DNA of 63,930 bases, from contig CANQDQ010000012.1 of assembly GCA_947593515.1 (NCBI GenBank), forward strand, positions 1 to 63,930, given 5' to 3'. This stretch comes from an uncultured Bacteroidales bacterium (GTDB lineage Bacteria > Bacteroidota > Bacteroidia > Bacteroidales > UBA11471). The position numbers were made by a program, and so were the translations under genes. Shown here one piece after another: positions 15,862 through 23,301 of the stretch; within the stretch, counting starts at the first letter, position 1; the number at the start of each line of letters is the position of its first letter. The notes under the pieces are model-generated. The model did no database searches and was not told the DNA's origin. It saw nothing but the letters and a program-made list of their open reading frames with translations.

Positions 15862-16923
15862 TTATTTCATGATTTTGTGCTCGTTGAGGGCGCGGTGGTA
15901 GCGGGCGGCGTTGCGGTTGTGCTCGGCGAGAGTGGCGGCAAAATTGTGGCGTCCCGAAAAATCCTCTTTCGCACACATATAGATGTAATTGTGGTGCGTG
16001 TAATTCAACACGGCTTCGATAGCCCGTTTGGAGGCAATGCGTATGGGTCCGGGCGGAAGTCCGCGATATTTGTAGGTATTGTACGGAGAATCTATTTGCA
16101 AATGTTTTTTCAGAATGCGCTTGATGCGAATATCGCCGAGCGCAAATTTGATGGTGGGGTCGGCTTGCAGGGGAATGCCCCGACGCAGGCGATTCATATA
16201 AAGACCGGCAACAACGGGATATTCGGCAGCGACATTCGTTTCTTCTTCGACGATTGCCGCCAGCGTGGCGACCTCGACGGGGGTAAATCCCATGGCACGG
16301 GCTTTGGCGCGCCGCTCGTCGTTCCAGTAATAGCCGTACTCGCGCGCCATGCGGTCGAGCAGGCGCTCCGCCGACGTGTTCCAATAGACCTCGTAAGAGT
16401 CGGGCAAGAGCATGGCGGGCACGGTGGCGGGGGTGAAACCTTTTTCCCGACAAAATGCCGTATCGTTCAGCAGCGTAAGAAACTCCGCTTTTTCGGGCAA
16501 CAGCTGCCGCGCCATGGATTCGGCAAAATCTTCGACGGTGCGCAGGTTGTTGAACGTAACGAGCACCGGCACGGGATTGCCCGTAGTCAGCAGGTCATAT
16601 ACATCGACAAGCGACATTTCGGGCGTGATGAGATAAGCGCCGGTACGGAGCGTTTCGGGAAATCCCTTTGTGCGGGTCAATCGTCGCAAGCGGTTTATCT
16701 TTGCCGGCGCGACCGCCCCTTCCATTTGCCGGAAAACCGAATCGGCGGTATATTCGCGCCCGACATAGAGCGTGAAATCGCGCTCGACAACAGAGTCGAA
16801 ACGATAGCGTTTGAGAACGATGCAGCCGGCAATGATGCCGACGTTCACCGCCACCAACAGAGCAATTGCTCCGTAAAGACGTTTTTTAGAGTTGCGCAGG
16901 GAATACGAACCGAATCTATACAT
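15862..16923 (-). CDS. mltG: endolytic murein transglycosylase MltG (YceG-like)
   Basis: 353 residues. One N-terminal membrane helix (about residues 17-37, LYGAIALLVAVNVGIIAGCIV) anchors a periplasmic YceG domain. Family motifs are LLPDSYEVYWNTSAE, the catalytic-site segment AAIVEEETN (Glu in VEEE), YMNRLRRGIPLQADPT and SPYNTYKYRGLPPGPI. MltG cleaves nascent glycan strands and sets chain length at the inner membrane. The gene is monocistronic on the minus strand, with a -7 element at 16992-16999 and the small RNA candidate converging on its 3' end. Confidence 0.94.
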   Translation of the reverse strand: MYRFGSYSLRNSKKRLYGAIALLVAVNVGIIAGCIVLKRYRFDSVVERDFTLYVGREYTADSVFRQMEGAVAPAKINRLRRLTRTKGFPETLRTGAYLITPEMSLVDVYDLLTTGNPVPVLVTFNNLRTVEDFAESMARQLLPEKAEFLTLLNDTAFCREKGFTPATVPAMLLPDSYEVYWNTSAERLLDRMAREYGYYWNDERRAKARAMGFTPVEVATLAAIVEEETNVAAEYPVVAGLYMNRLRRGIPLQADPTIKFALGDIRIKRILKKHLQIDSPYNTYKYRGLPPGPIRIASKRAIEAVLNYTHHNYIYMCAKEDFSGRHNFAATLAEHNRNAARYHRALNEHKIMK

Positions 16924-16991
16924 AAGTCATACAGCGATTTCACAAGGCGTATCGGAATATTTCCGAAGCGACTGCGAGGTCATCGACGGGA

Positions 16992-16999
16992 CAAAAGTA
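16992..16999 (-). promoter_or_regulatory. mltG promoter, -7 element TACTTTTG (minus strand)
   Basis: The plus strand reads CAAAAGTA, about 70 bp before the mltG start. Confidence 0.5.
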
Positions 17000-17127
17000 G
17001 TCATTTCAAACGGAAAAATAACTGCCTCATCGAAAAAATATCTCCCGAAGGTTTGCAGAATGATATTTTCTGTTTACATTTGCACTCCGATTGCGGCACA
17101 CAACTGACGCCGTCATAAATTCGGTCA

Positions 17128-17218
17128 GGAAGGATGGGTGAGTGGCTGAAACCACCAGTTTGCTAAACTGACGTACTCGACTTGGGTACCGGGGGTTCGA
17201 ATCCCCCTCCTTCCGCCA
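17128..17218 (+). tRNA. serT: tRNA-Ser (anticodon GCT)
   Basis: The acceptor stem GGAAGGA pairs with TCCTTCC. The anticodon arm CAGTTTGCTAAACTG presents GCT. A long variable arm typical of class II tRNAs follows, then the T arm GGGGGTTCGAATCCCCC, the discriminator G at 17215 and an encoded CCA (17216-17218). It reads AGC/AGU serine codons. It has its own terminator and is followed by an AT-rich accessory islet; I found no second copy of the tRNA 3' end in the islet. Confidence 0.95.
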
Positions 17219-17233
17219 GCAACAATTCACCAC

Positions 17234-17265
17234 CCGACCCGCTCATATAAGCGGGTCGGTTTTTT
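17234..17265 (+). terminator. terminator after tRNA-Ser
   Basis: A 10-bp stem (CCGACCCGCT with AGCGGGTCGG) is followed by six T's. Confidence 0.85.
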
Positions 17266-17280
17266 ATGTGCCACAAACAC

Positions 17281-17317
17281 AGGCGCAACCTGCCGGGTCG
17301 CGCCTATTGTTTTTTTA
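17281..17317 (+). terminator. second hairpin with T tract behind the tRNA
   Basis: AGGCGCAACC pairs with GGGTCGCGCCT (one bulge) and is followed after four bases by a run of eight T's. On the minus strand the same stem lies just behind the CAT-like pseudogene. Confidence 0.5.
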
Positions 17318-17625
17318 TTTTACCCTCAGATTATCAATTTCTTTCTGAACTCCGTCCAAAAATCGGGAAGCGTGCGCCCCGTCCATTTGCGTGTGGTGGA
17401 ACTGGAAAGAAACGGTAAGTGTCGTCTTCAACAGGCGGCGTTTGTATTTGCCCCAAATAAGAAACGGATTATTAAAAATACCGCTGTACATACCGACAGC
17501 ACCGTCTATTTCATATTGTGCCAATGCGGACGTTCCGATAACCATGCTTTCCGCCAAGTCGTGATTGAAGCAACTTTCTGCCACTCGTTCAGTAAGTTGC
17601 AGATAGTGTTGATTAAATAAATATA
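17315..17625 (-). pseudogene. CatA-like acetyltransferase, C-terminal fragment
   Basis: The last 60 residues contain FQFHHTQMDGAHASRFLDG, matching the catalytic HHxxxDG block and following helix of chloramphenicol-acetyltransferase-type enzymes, preceded by GIFNNPFLIWGKYKR. The frame can be followed upstream through DLYLFNQHYLQLTERVAES to a TAG stop near 17650, with no plausible start. The N-terminal two thirds of the roughly 210-residue enzyme are absent. I therefore call it a decayed fragment; it should have no activity, and resistance is not implied. Confidence 0.65.
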
Positions 17626-17674
17626 AATCATCGCAGCAAGGAATATCACACGAATAATGCTATACTTTACCAAA

Positions 17675-17710
17675 AAAGCAACTTATCCGTAATTACGGAT
17701 AAGTTGCTTT
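17675..17710 (-). terminator. terminator of the calycin-like gene; perfect 36-bp palindrome
   Basis: The stem AAAGCAACTTATCCGTAA is perfectly self-complementary across its centre at 17692/17693. On the minus strand it is followed by a T run, placing it as terminator 26 bp after the end of the exported-protein gene. Confidence 0.75.
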
Positions 17711-17735
17711 AGGTGTTACACAAGAATTGCAGTTA

Positions 17736-18116
17736 TCAGTTCTGTCCTTGATAATCTATCGCTACACTGTCACTGCTAGATGTCAAAGTCAAATGAATGG
17801 TACAATTACTATCGGAAACATTTCCGCTTATCGTCGCATTACTAACCGGAATGCCTACGATACTGACGGTTACCGGATTAGATATTGTTCCGTTTACACA
17901 CGTAGCAGTAACAGTTACATCACCACATGGGATCCAACCGTACCAAAAGTCTTTGATAACGAGTGTAACAGTACCATTGCTGACAGTAGCCGTAACACTC
18001 TGTGACTCCGTAGATGTTGTAGTACCATTTACCGTAACATCCAGATTTCCGCTATAATCAGTGGCAAAAGCACTCAATGAGCAGAACATCATCAATAAAA
18101 ATAAAATCTTTTTCAT
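17736..18116 (-). CDS. exported calycin-like domain protein
   Basis: 126 residues with a signal peptide (MKKILFLLMMFCSLSAFA). The mature part is almost entirely Thr/Ser/Val-rich beta strands (NLDVTVNGTTTSTESQSVT, GTVTLVIKDFWYG, TVSIVGIPVSNATISG). This matches the calycin-like domain proteins of Bacteroidetes, small beta-barrels of unknown ligand. It follows the lipoprotein gene by 30 bp on the same strand, so the two are probably co-transcribed and may act together at the cell surface. A strong terminator follows. The family call is from pattern, not from a profile search. Confidence 0.65.
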   Translation of the reverse strand: MKKILFLLMMFCSLSAFATDYSGNLDVTVNGTTTSTESQSVTATVSNGTVTLVIKDFWYGWIPCGDVTVTATCVNGTISNPVTVSIVGIPVSNATISGNVSDSNCTIHLTLTSSSDSVAIDYQGQN

Positions 18117-18146
18117 GCTCCAAAAATTAAAAGTCTAGCATTTATC

Positions 18147-19064
18147 TTATTGCTTCACTAAATCCAAGCCGATAGAGAAAGTTTCCGTAACGTCCCAATA
18201 GCGGGGAATCATATTTAAAAAGGTGACTATCGTTGCATACTCTTGGGGAATAAATGATGAAAAAACAGTCATTAGTTTACTGAAATCAGAGGTTCCGTTT
18301 TCTCCTGCTTTAAACAGCATATCAAGCTGTTCCTTATCCAAGTATATATATGTGTGCCCGTTTTCCGTCTTGACATTCAAAGCCACACCGTTTTTCACCC
18401 AATCAAGCAAAGTATTTATTGTAAGGTCGCTCACATTTGCTCCCAAAGCTGCCAATATGCCTTTAAGTTGGTCGGCATCTCCCAATAGAGAGGAAACAAG
18501 GTTGCCAATTTCGCTATTGTCACTGTTCCCGCTATCTTCAACTGCCTGTTTGATGATTGCATCCACATTCAACTTTACCTTGAGTTTTCCACTTTGTTCA
18601 CTCCAATAAGCCAAATCCTTAGGAGATTGCAACCAAACCTTTCCTGTTATCAATTCATCTATTGACGGAATTTGATTGAGCATTGACATATCAAATGTTA
18701 TCGCGTCAGAAGAATACGAGGCTGTAATATTACCGTCTTCTCCCAATGTAACCGTATTCAAGACTTGCGGAAGAATTATACCAAGTATTCCTCTAAAAGT
18801 AACAGCATTCATTTTCCCCATATTATATGGGGTTGCGTCAGGAGTATCCCAATCAATGTGAAATGCACCGGACAGAGGTACATTGGGACGTGGGTTAGGT
18901 GCTCCATAATCTAAATCGCCCACTGACAACTCCCCTAAGCCATAACTTCCTACCCAACCATATGGGTCAGCAATTCTATTATCATTGTCATCATCATCAT
19001 CGCTACAAGCACTGAATATCCCCATGGTAACAGCCAATGCGATCCATAAAAATTTTCTTTTCAT
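18147..19064 (-). CDS. surface lipoprotein, DUF4925-like
   Basis: About 305 residues from ATG 19064 (a start three codons upstream is possible). A lipoprotein signal ends in GIFSAC, and the run of Asp after Cys-Ser (CSDDDDDND) is the Bacteroidetes signal for export to the outer surface. The mature protein reads GWVGSYGLGELSVG and later FHIDWDTPDATPYNMGKM, with helical and beta segments and no catalytic motif that I can identify. It resembles DUF4925 proteins, often found beside calycin-like proteins. It is the first gene of a two-gene unit with the calycin-like gene. Function unknown. Confidence 0.6.
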   Translation of the reverse strand: MKRKFLWIALAVTMGIFSACSDDDDDNDNRIADPYGWVGSYGLGELSVGDLDYGAPNPRPNVPLSGAFHIDWDTPDATPYNMGKMNAVTFRGILGIILPQVLNTVTLGEDGNITASYSSDAITFDMSMLNQIPSIDELITGKVWLQSPKDLAYWSEQSGKLKVKLNVDAIIKQAVEDSGNSDNSEIGNLVSSLLGDADQLKGILAALGANVSDLTINTLLDWVKNGVALNVKTENGHTYIYLDKEQLDMLFKAGENGTSDFSKLMTVFSSFIPQEYATIVTFLNMIPRYWDVTETFSIGLDLVKQ

Positions 19065-19388
19065 TTTCAACACTATTTATGGTTTATAAATTAATAACGC
19101 TGTAAAATTAATAACTTTACTTATAAATAATGATGAAAAAATCAATTTTTATTGGATTTTAACTCTGATTATATCTTTTTTAACTTTAAAATTGAACAAT
19201 ATAATTATTTGTTACATATATATTTATCAACATTACACTTTTATCAAAAGCCATAAATTCCTTTTAATACGATAGATTTATGTTATTTTTTACCGCAGAC
19301 ATATGCACAATATCAGAACAAATAGAAAACCATTCCGTTTTCTACTTTGTTAAAATTCCTCATAAGGACTTCAATTCACACGATTTTT
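19065..19388. other. AT-rich gap without genes
   Basis: 324 bp of very AT-rich sequence between the lipoprotein start and the KilA-N stop. I find no ORF, tRNA, repeat array or clear hairpin. It presumably contains the promoter of the lipoprotein gene, but no convincing TAnnTTTG element stands out. Confidence 0.5.
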
Positions 19389-20192
19389 TTATTTTAATAG
19401 CTTGCGGTCGTTGCTGTCACCCTCCAATACTTTCATCTGTTGAATGGCAATCTGATTGAGTTTAATCAACCATTCGCCCTGCGGAATACCTTGGTCTATG
19501 AATACCGCATTGAGGTTTTCCATATTTGAGAGGCAGATCAATTCGTTAATAGAAGCATAGTCCCGGATATTCCCCTTCAGTTCGGGGTGCTGTTCACGCC
19601 ACATCTTGGCGGTCATGCCGAACATCGCCACATTCAGCATATCGGCTTCATCGGCATAGATAATACTGGCTTGTTTGGTTGTTACTTCGGCAGGAATAAG
19701 GTTCTGTTTTATGGCATCGGTATGTATGCGGTAGTTGATTTTCGACAGTTCCCGTTTGGCAGACCAGCCAAGCAACTTTTGCTCCTCGGTCTTCAGTCGT
19801 TGGAACTCTTTGATTATATAAATCTTAAATTCGGGACTTATCCACATGGCAAACTCAAACGCAATATCCTTATGCGCATACGTTCCGCCGTACCGTCCGG
19901 CTTTTGCTTGTAAACTTATGGCATTGGTACGAGCTACAAACTCTTTCACGCTAATCTTAAAACTGTTGAGCCCCGATTGATTTCTAATTGTGGCGAATTC
20001 GCCATAATTAAAAACGGGATTGTAAACTTTCTCCCAAATGCCGATAAATTCAAGTGTATTCCGGTTGCGCAGCCAATCTGTGATAAAGAAATCTCCGTCT
20101 TTGGCACGCAACATATCTGTCAAACAAATATAATCCTCGTCATTGACTTTAACAACGCTTATTTCGGTATCTTTCACTATAATCTTTGCCAT
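19389..20192 (-). CDS. KilA-N domain protein
   Basis: 267 residues. The N-terminal part (about residues 5-130) has the KilA-N pattern: ICLTDMLRAKDGDFFITDWL, then NTLEFIGIWEKVYNP and GRYGGTYAHKDIAFEFAMWI, SPEFKIYIIKEFQRL. This DNA-binding fold is known from phage antirepressors. The rest (EFQRLKTEEQKLLGWSAKR onward) is a helical extension found in stand-alone Bacteroidetes homologues. No other phage gene lies nearby. A gene-regulatory role is inferred. The gene sits in the AT-rich islet and has its own promoter. Confidence 0.85.
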   Translation of the reverse strand: MAKIIVKDTEISVVKVNDEDYICLTDMLRAKDGDFFITDWLRNRNTLEFIGIWEKVYNPVFNYGEFATIRNQSGLNSFKISVKEFVARTNAISLQAKAGRYGGTYAHKDIAFEFAMWISPEFKIYIIKEFQRLKTEEQKLLGWSAKRELSKINYRIHTDAIKQNLIPAEVTTKQASIIYADEADMLNVAMFGMTAKMWREQHPELKGNIRDYASINELICLSNMENLNAVFIDQGIPQGEWLIKLNQIAIQQMKVLEGDSNDRKLLK

Positions 20193-20221
20193 TCTATTGA
20201 TGTTTCTTTGGGTTCCTGTCG

Positions 20222-20229
20222 CAAAGGTA
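20222..20229 (-). promoter_or_regulatory. KilA-N gene promoter, -7 element TACCTTTG (minus strand)
   Basis: The plus strand reads CAAAGGTA, 30 bp before the ATG. Confidence 0.55.
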
Positions 20230-20372
20230 GTTACAATCCATTAAATTATATCCTTTGGAAAGAACTATTTACGGCTGAAAGATTTATGTTTATGTTTATT
20301 TTAGTAGTATCTTATTTATTATACCCCATTAAATGAACTGAAAAAGATTCAAGAAGGGCGGGAAAGAAAGGG

Positions 20373-20915
20373 CTATAATGCGAAGTTGCGGGGATAGCGG
20401 GCGTGGCGATGGCGGTAATAGTCTTTGATTTCAGCCATATCTTTTTCGATGTCGCCCGACGGGAAAAGGCTCCGTGTCATGCCGATACATTTTTCTTTGT
20501 AGTCGATGTAAGCAAGAACGATAGGTACCTGCGCTTTGAGGGCGATGTAATAAAAGCCGCGCTTCCAGTCGGGGTTGGCTTTGCGGGTGCCTTCGGGGGT
20601 AACGGCTATGGCAAGGCGGGGGCTGCTGGCAAAGCGTTCTGCCAGCACATCGGTGAGCGACGAGGCGGCACTGCGCTCCACCGGTACACCGCCCATGGCA
20701 CGCAGCAGCAGATTGAGGGGAAAGAAAAACCACGCCTTTTTCATCAGGAATCCGGCACGCCGCCCTATCGCGCCGTAAGCGAGTTCACCCAAAATAAAAT
20801 CCCAGTTGCTGGTGTGGGGCGCCACGCAAATGACGCATCGCGGATAGTCGGGTGTCGATACCTCCACCCGCCAACCCGCCGCGCGCAAAATTGCCCGAAA
20901 AAGGCGTTTCTTCAT
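20373..20915 (-). CDS. 1-acyl-sn-glycerol-3-phosphate acyltransferase-like (PlsC family)
   Basis: 180 residues, shorter than housekeeping PlsC. The acyltransferase motif HTSNWDF (Hx4D) is at about residues 34-40 and the phosphate-binding motif is TPEGTR (about 107-112), flanked by MGGVPVERS. It probably transfers acyl groups to a lipid or glycerophosphate at the inner membrane; the substrate cannot be specified, and short members may act on other acceptors. It follows the 93-residue conserved gene by 18 bp on the same strand. Confidence 0.85.
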   Translation of the reverse strand: MKKRLFRAILRAAGWRVEVSTPDYPRCVICVAPHTSNWDFILGELAYGAIGRRAGFLMKKAWFFFPLNLLLRAMGGVPVERSAASSLTDVLAERFASSPRLAIAVTPEGTRKANPDWKRGFYYIALKAQVPIVLAYIDYKEKCIGMTRSLFPSGDIEKDMAEIKDYYRHRHARYPRNFAL

Positions 20916-20933
20916 GTTTACGGAAATGGCAGA

Positions 20934-21215
20934 CTATTCCTTGCCGCCCAATTCTTTCATGACTTCGCCTATGGCTGCGTCGAAGTCCTGTATCAATTTC
21001 CGGTAGTATCTCTTTACGAGTTTGGGATTGTCTTTGCCGTCGGGGGTACCCGTGCGACGCAGGAAATCGTCCTGTATATCGAGTATCTTGTCGATAAGAC
21101 CGTTGCATTTTTCGTCCGTCATATCGGGCGTACAGTCGCGCATAAATAGGCATTCGTTTACCAATTCCACCGTAATGAAATTGATTTCGCGTTTCAAATC
21201 TCTCTTGTTTGCCAT
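20934..21215 (-). CDS. conserved hypothetical protein, 93 residues
   Basis: A small, charged, all-helical protein (DLKREINFITVELVNE; KLIQDFDAAIGEVMKEL) with no signal peptide or membrane segment. It looks like a conserved short Bacteroidetes cytoplasmic protein, but I do not recognise a named family. The same-strand neighbour 18 bp downstream is the PlsC-like acyltransferase. A TATCTTCG near 21239-21246 on the minus strand approximates a -7 element. Confidence 0.65.
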   Translation of the reverse strand: MANKRDLKREINFITVELVNECLFMRDCTPDMTDEKCNGLIDKILDIQDDFLRRTGTPDGKDNPKLVKRYYRKLIQDFDAAIGEVMKELGGKE

Positions 21216-21325
21216 AGTCGTAAATTTTTATTTATATGCGAAGATACGCAAAATCGGCGAAACGACAAACTCCGCTCGCCGATTTTTTATAACAGACTGC
21301 CCGCAAGTGCGGTCAATAAGGAAAA

Positions 21326-22411
21326 TTAGCGACCGCCGGTGATGAAGGCGGTGGTGCGGGGCAGGTATTTTTTCAGCACGTAATAGGCACCCAGCCCTGC
21401 CAAAATGATAATCGCCGGCGATAGAAAGTAGACGAGCAACAGCATGGCATCACTCTGCGGGTGCAGTGCGCTGCATACGGCTTTTATGATCAAACTCAAA
21501 AACATTCCGTGATAAGCATAAATGAAAAAACTGCTTCCCGTAAGAAATTTATCGGTATGCCAAGCCCCTTTTCCGATAAAATGTGCCGTCAACGATACGA
21601 CAAAAAACATACCTATCAATATATTGATACTTTGCAAATAAGAGCCTATTATATATTCTTTCAAAAAAAGAACGGCTATCGACGAAAGAATATAAAATAT
21701 TCCCGAGATTTTCCAAAACGGGCATATTTTTTCAATGGAGTTCTTTCGGAATATGGAGAGATATGAGCCGAATAAAAAGAAAGAGAGCGCTGTCAAGCGA
21801 TTTACCAACAAATGCGCCCCAAAGCCGAGAATCCAGATTATGCCCAAACCGACTATGAGATATACTTTACCTTTCCGTACCACCCAATAAATCGCGGGCG
21901 ATAACAACGACAGCACCATCAAATCCCGAATAAACCAAAACGGATAACAAAAAAGATGTCCGTAAAAAGCCCGCATCCAATCATACCAAGTATAGTCGCC
22001 AAGCGATTTATAGCTGCCATTCAGTAATTCGGGGAAAAATTTTTCAGCTCCAAAATACAATGCCGCAACCAGAAAATTCCAAAACAAGTAAGGTATCAGC
22101 AAGGTATGCACTCGTTTTTTTAGTTTTCGAATATAAATCTCTTTTGTGAATGTTTCTGTTTTGTAAAAAAACAAAAATCCGGAAATGAGAAAGAAAAGCG
22201 GCACTGCAACACGAGAGAATATTTCGGAAAAAAGATACGATATGTTATCGTAAACATCATGTCCTGTCGACAACATCAAACCATCATCTACCTCAGCATA
22301 AAAGGGAGAATGGATAACCACGACCGCCACAATCAGAGGAAAGCGCAGGAACGTAATGGTTTGCGACAGTAAATCGTCATTCGACGTTTTCGAAGCTATC
22401 ATATTGGTCAT
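21326..22411 (-). CDS. acyltransferase-3 (OafA/WecH-like) membrane protein
   Basis: 361 residues from the ATG at 22411, which shares its A with the TAA stop of trmN6 (TAATG). The much longer reading frame upstream only shadows trmN6. About ten hydrophobic helices are visible, beginning TITFLRFPLIVAVVVIHSPF, where the conserved Arg and His of acyltransferase-3 proteins (R and H around residues 19 and 28) are seen. Later helices include VAVPLFFLISGFLFF and FWFIRDLMVLSLLSP. The family O-acetylates sugars or transfers acyl groups at the inner membrane; the acceptor here is unknown. Its base composition is more AT-rich than trmN6, suggesting different histories despite the overlap. Confidence 0.87.
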   Translation of the reverse strand: MTNMIASKTSNDDLLSQTITFLRFPLIVAVVVIHSPFYAEVDDGLMLSTGHDVYDNISYLFSEIFSRVAVPLFFLISGFLFFYKTETFTKEIYIRKLKKRVHTLLIPYLFWNFLVAALYFGAEKFFPELLNGSYKSLGDYTWYDWMRAFYGHLFCYPFWFIRDLMVLSLLSPAIYWVVRKGKVYLIVGLGIIWILGFGAHLLVNRLTALSFFLFGSYLSIFRKNSIEKICPFWKISGIFYILSSIAVLFLKEYIIGSYLQSINILIGMFFVVSLTAHFIGKGAWHTDKFLTGSSFFIYAYHGMFLSLIIKAVCSALHPQSDAMLLLVYFLSPAIIILAGLGAYYVLKKYLPRTTAFITGGR

Positions 22412-23133
22412 TACAATTTCAAATAAAAATTGCGGGTGAGAGCCGTATATTCGGGAGTGAAGCGCAAAGGTGCCGTTTCGACAGCCATTTCCTCCTCCGT
22501 GCAGGGTGCAGGCGAAAGCGACCATTCCGCCATGATGCGTTTCGGCGGCGTGCCCGCGCGACCGCTTACCCGCATAAGCCGGCACACATGCAAGTCTGCC
22601 CCAGCGGCGGCAGCGGCGACCGACTCCCAAGCGCCGACCGGAAAGATAAGCGACACGCGACCTTCGGGCAAGAGCAGCGCTACCGCTGCCGACAACAACG
22701 ATTCATACGTAAGCGTATCGGCATGACGGGCGGTCATACGGGCGGCATCGTCGGGCAACAGGGAATTTTCAAAATAGGGAGGATTGGAAACGATGCGGGC
22801 ATACCGATGGGGCGTCGTCTGCGCCCACGCGGTAAAGTCGGCAGGATATACCGTGATGCGGTCGCGCCATTCCGAACGGGCGACATTCTCCGCCGCCTGC
22901 GCCGCTGCCTCTGCATCTATCTCCACGCCATCGACTTGCACCGTATCGGGCGTGCGCTGCGCCAACATCAAGGCTATCAATCCCGTGCCGCAACCGACAT
23001 CGAGCACGCGGGCGCCGGCTGCCGTCGGCACGCTGCACCACGCCCCCAGCAGCACGCCGTCGGTGCCTACCTTCATGGCGCACCGATCGTGCCACACCGT
23101 AAAGCGTTTGAATCGGAAATAAGGATTGCCCAT
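22411..23133 (-). CDS. trmN6: tRNA1(Val) adenine-37 N6-methyltransferase
   Basis: 240 residues from ATG 23133. The start fits MGNPYFRFKRFTVWHDRCAM, the usual beginning of YfiC-like enzymes (F-x-F-K-x-F ... KVGTDGVLLGAW). The SAM-binding motif is VLDVGCGTGLIAL, and the catalytic NPPY for N6-adenine methylation is in IVSNPPYFENSL. It acts on tRNA in the cytoplasm. Its stop codon overlaps the start of the acyltransferase gene. Confidence 0.9.
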   Translation of the reverse strand: MGNPYFRFKRFTVWHDRCAMKVGTDGVLLGAWCSVPTAAGARVLDVGCGTGLIALMLAQRTPDTVQVDGVEIDAEAAAQAAENVARSEWRDRITVYPADFTAWAQTTPHRYARIVSNPPYFENSLLPDDAARMTARHADTLTYESLLSAAVALLLPEGRVSLIFPVGAWESVAAAAAGADLHVCRLMRVSGRAGTPPKRIMAEWSLSPAPCTEEEMAVETAPLRFTPEYTALTRNFYLKL

Positions 23134-23198
23134 CGTCTTTTTTTCTACGGCAAATAAACAAAAAAATATATAATTATTCCAGCTCTCGACAAAGATTA

Positions 23199-23206
23199 TT
23201 AACTTT
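23199..23206 (+). promoter_or_regulatory. lon housekeeping promoter candidate, -7 element TAACTTTG
   Basis: Matches TAnnTTTG about 95 bp before lon and overlaps the -24 region of the sigma-54 candidate at 23204-23220, so the two polymerases would compete. Confidence 0.45.
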
Positions 23207-23220
23207 GGCACGGCAATTGC
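23204..23220 (+). promoter_or_regulatory. lon sigma-54 (RpoN) promoter, TTGGCACG-N4-TTGCA
   Basis: The 17 bases match the -24/-12 consensus YTGGCACG-N4-TTGCW at every defined position, with GG at 23206-23207 and GC at 23218-23219. Transcription would start near 23231, at the foot of the leader hairpin 23234-23268. The activator is unknown. Confidence 0.6.
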
Positions 23221-23233
23221 AAGGGATTAATTA

Positions 23234-23268
23234 AAAATTTTTCAACGGACTTCGTGTCCTGAAAAATT
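23234..23268 (+). promoter_or_regulatory. stem-loop in the lon 5' leader
   Basis: AAATTTTTCA pairs with TGAAAAATTT and an inner GGAC with GTCC around a TTCGT loop. There is no T tail after it, so it is not a simple terminator. It lies about 35-70 nt before the lon ATG and may stabilise or regulate the message; function inferred. Confidence 0.45.
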
Positions 23269-23301
23269 TAACGTATGACAAAATGACTGTTATTTCCGAC
23301 T

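Noticed and set aside
17128..20372. Attachment-site duplication of the tRNA-Ser 3' end
   Set aside because: No second copy of the T-arm or acceptor sequence was seen at the right edge of the AT-rich islet, and there is no integrase gene.
22412..22630. Long N-terminal extension of the acyltransferase-3 frame
   Set aside because: It overlaps trmN6 out of frame; the ATG at 22411 overlapping the trmN6 stop gives a normal first membrane helix.
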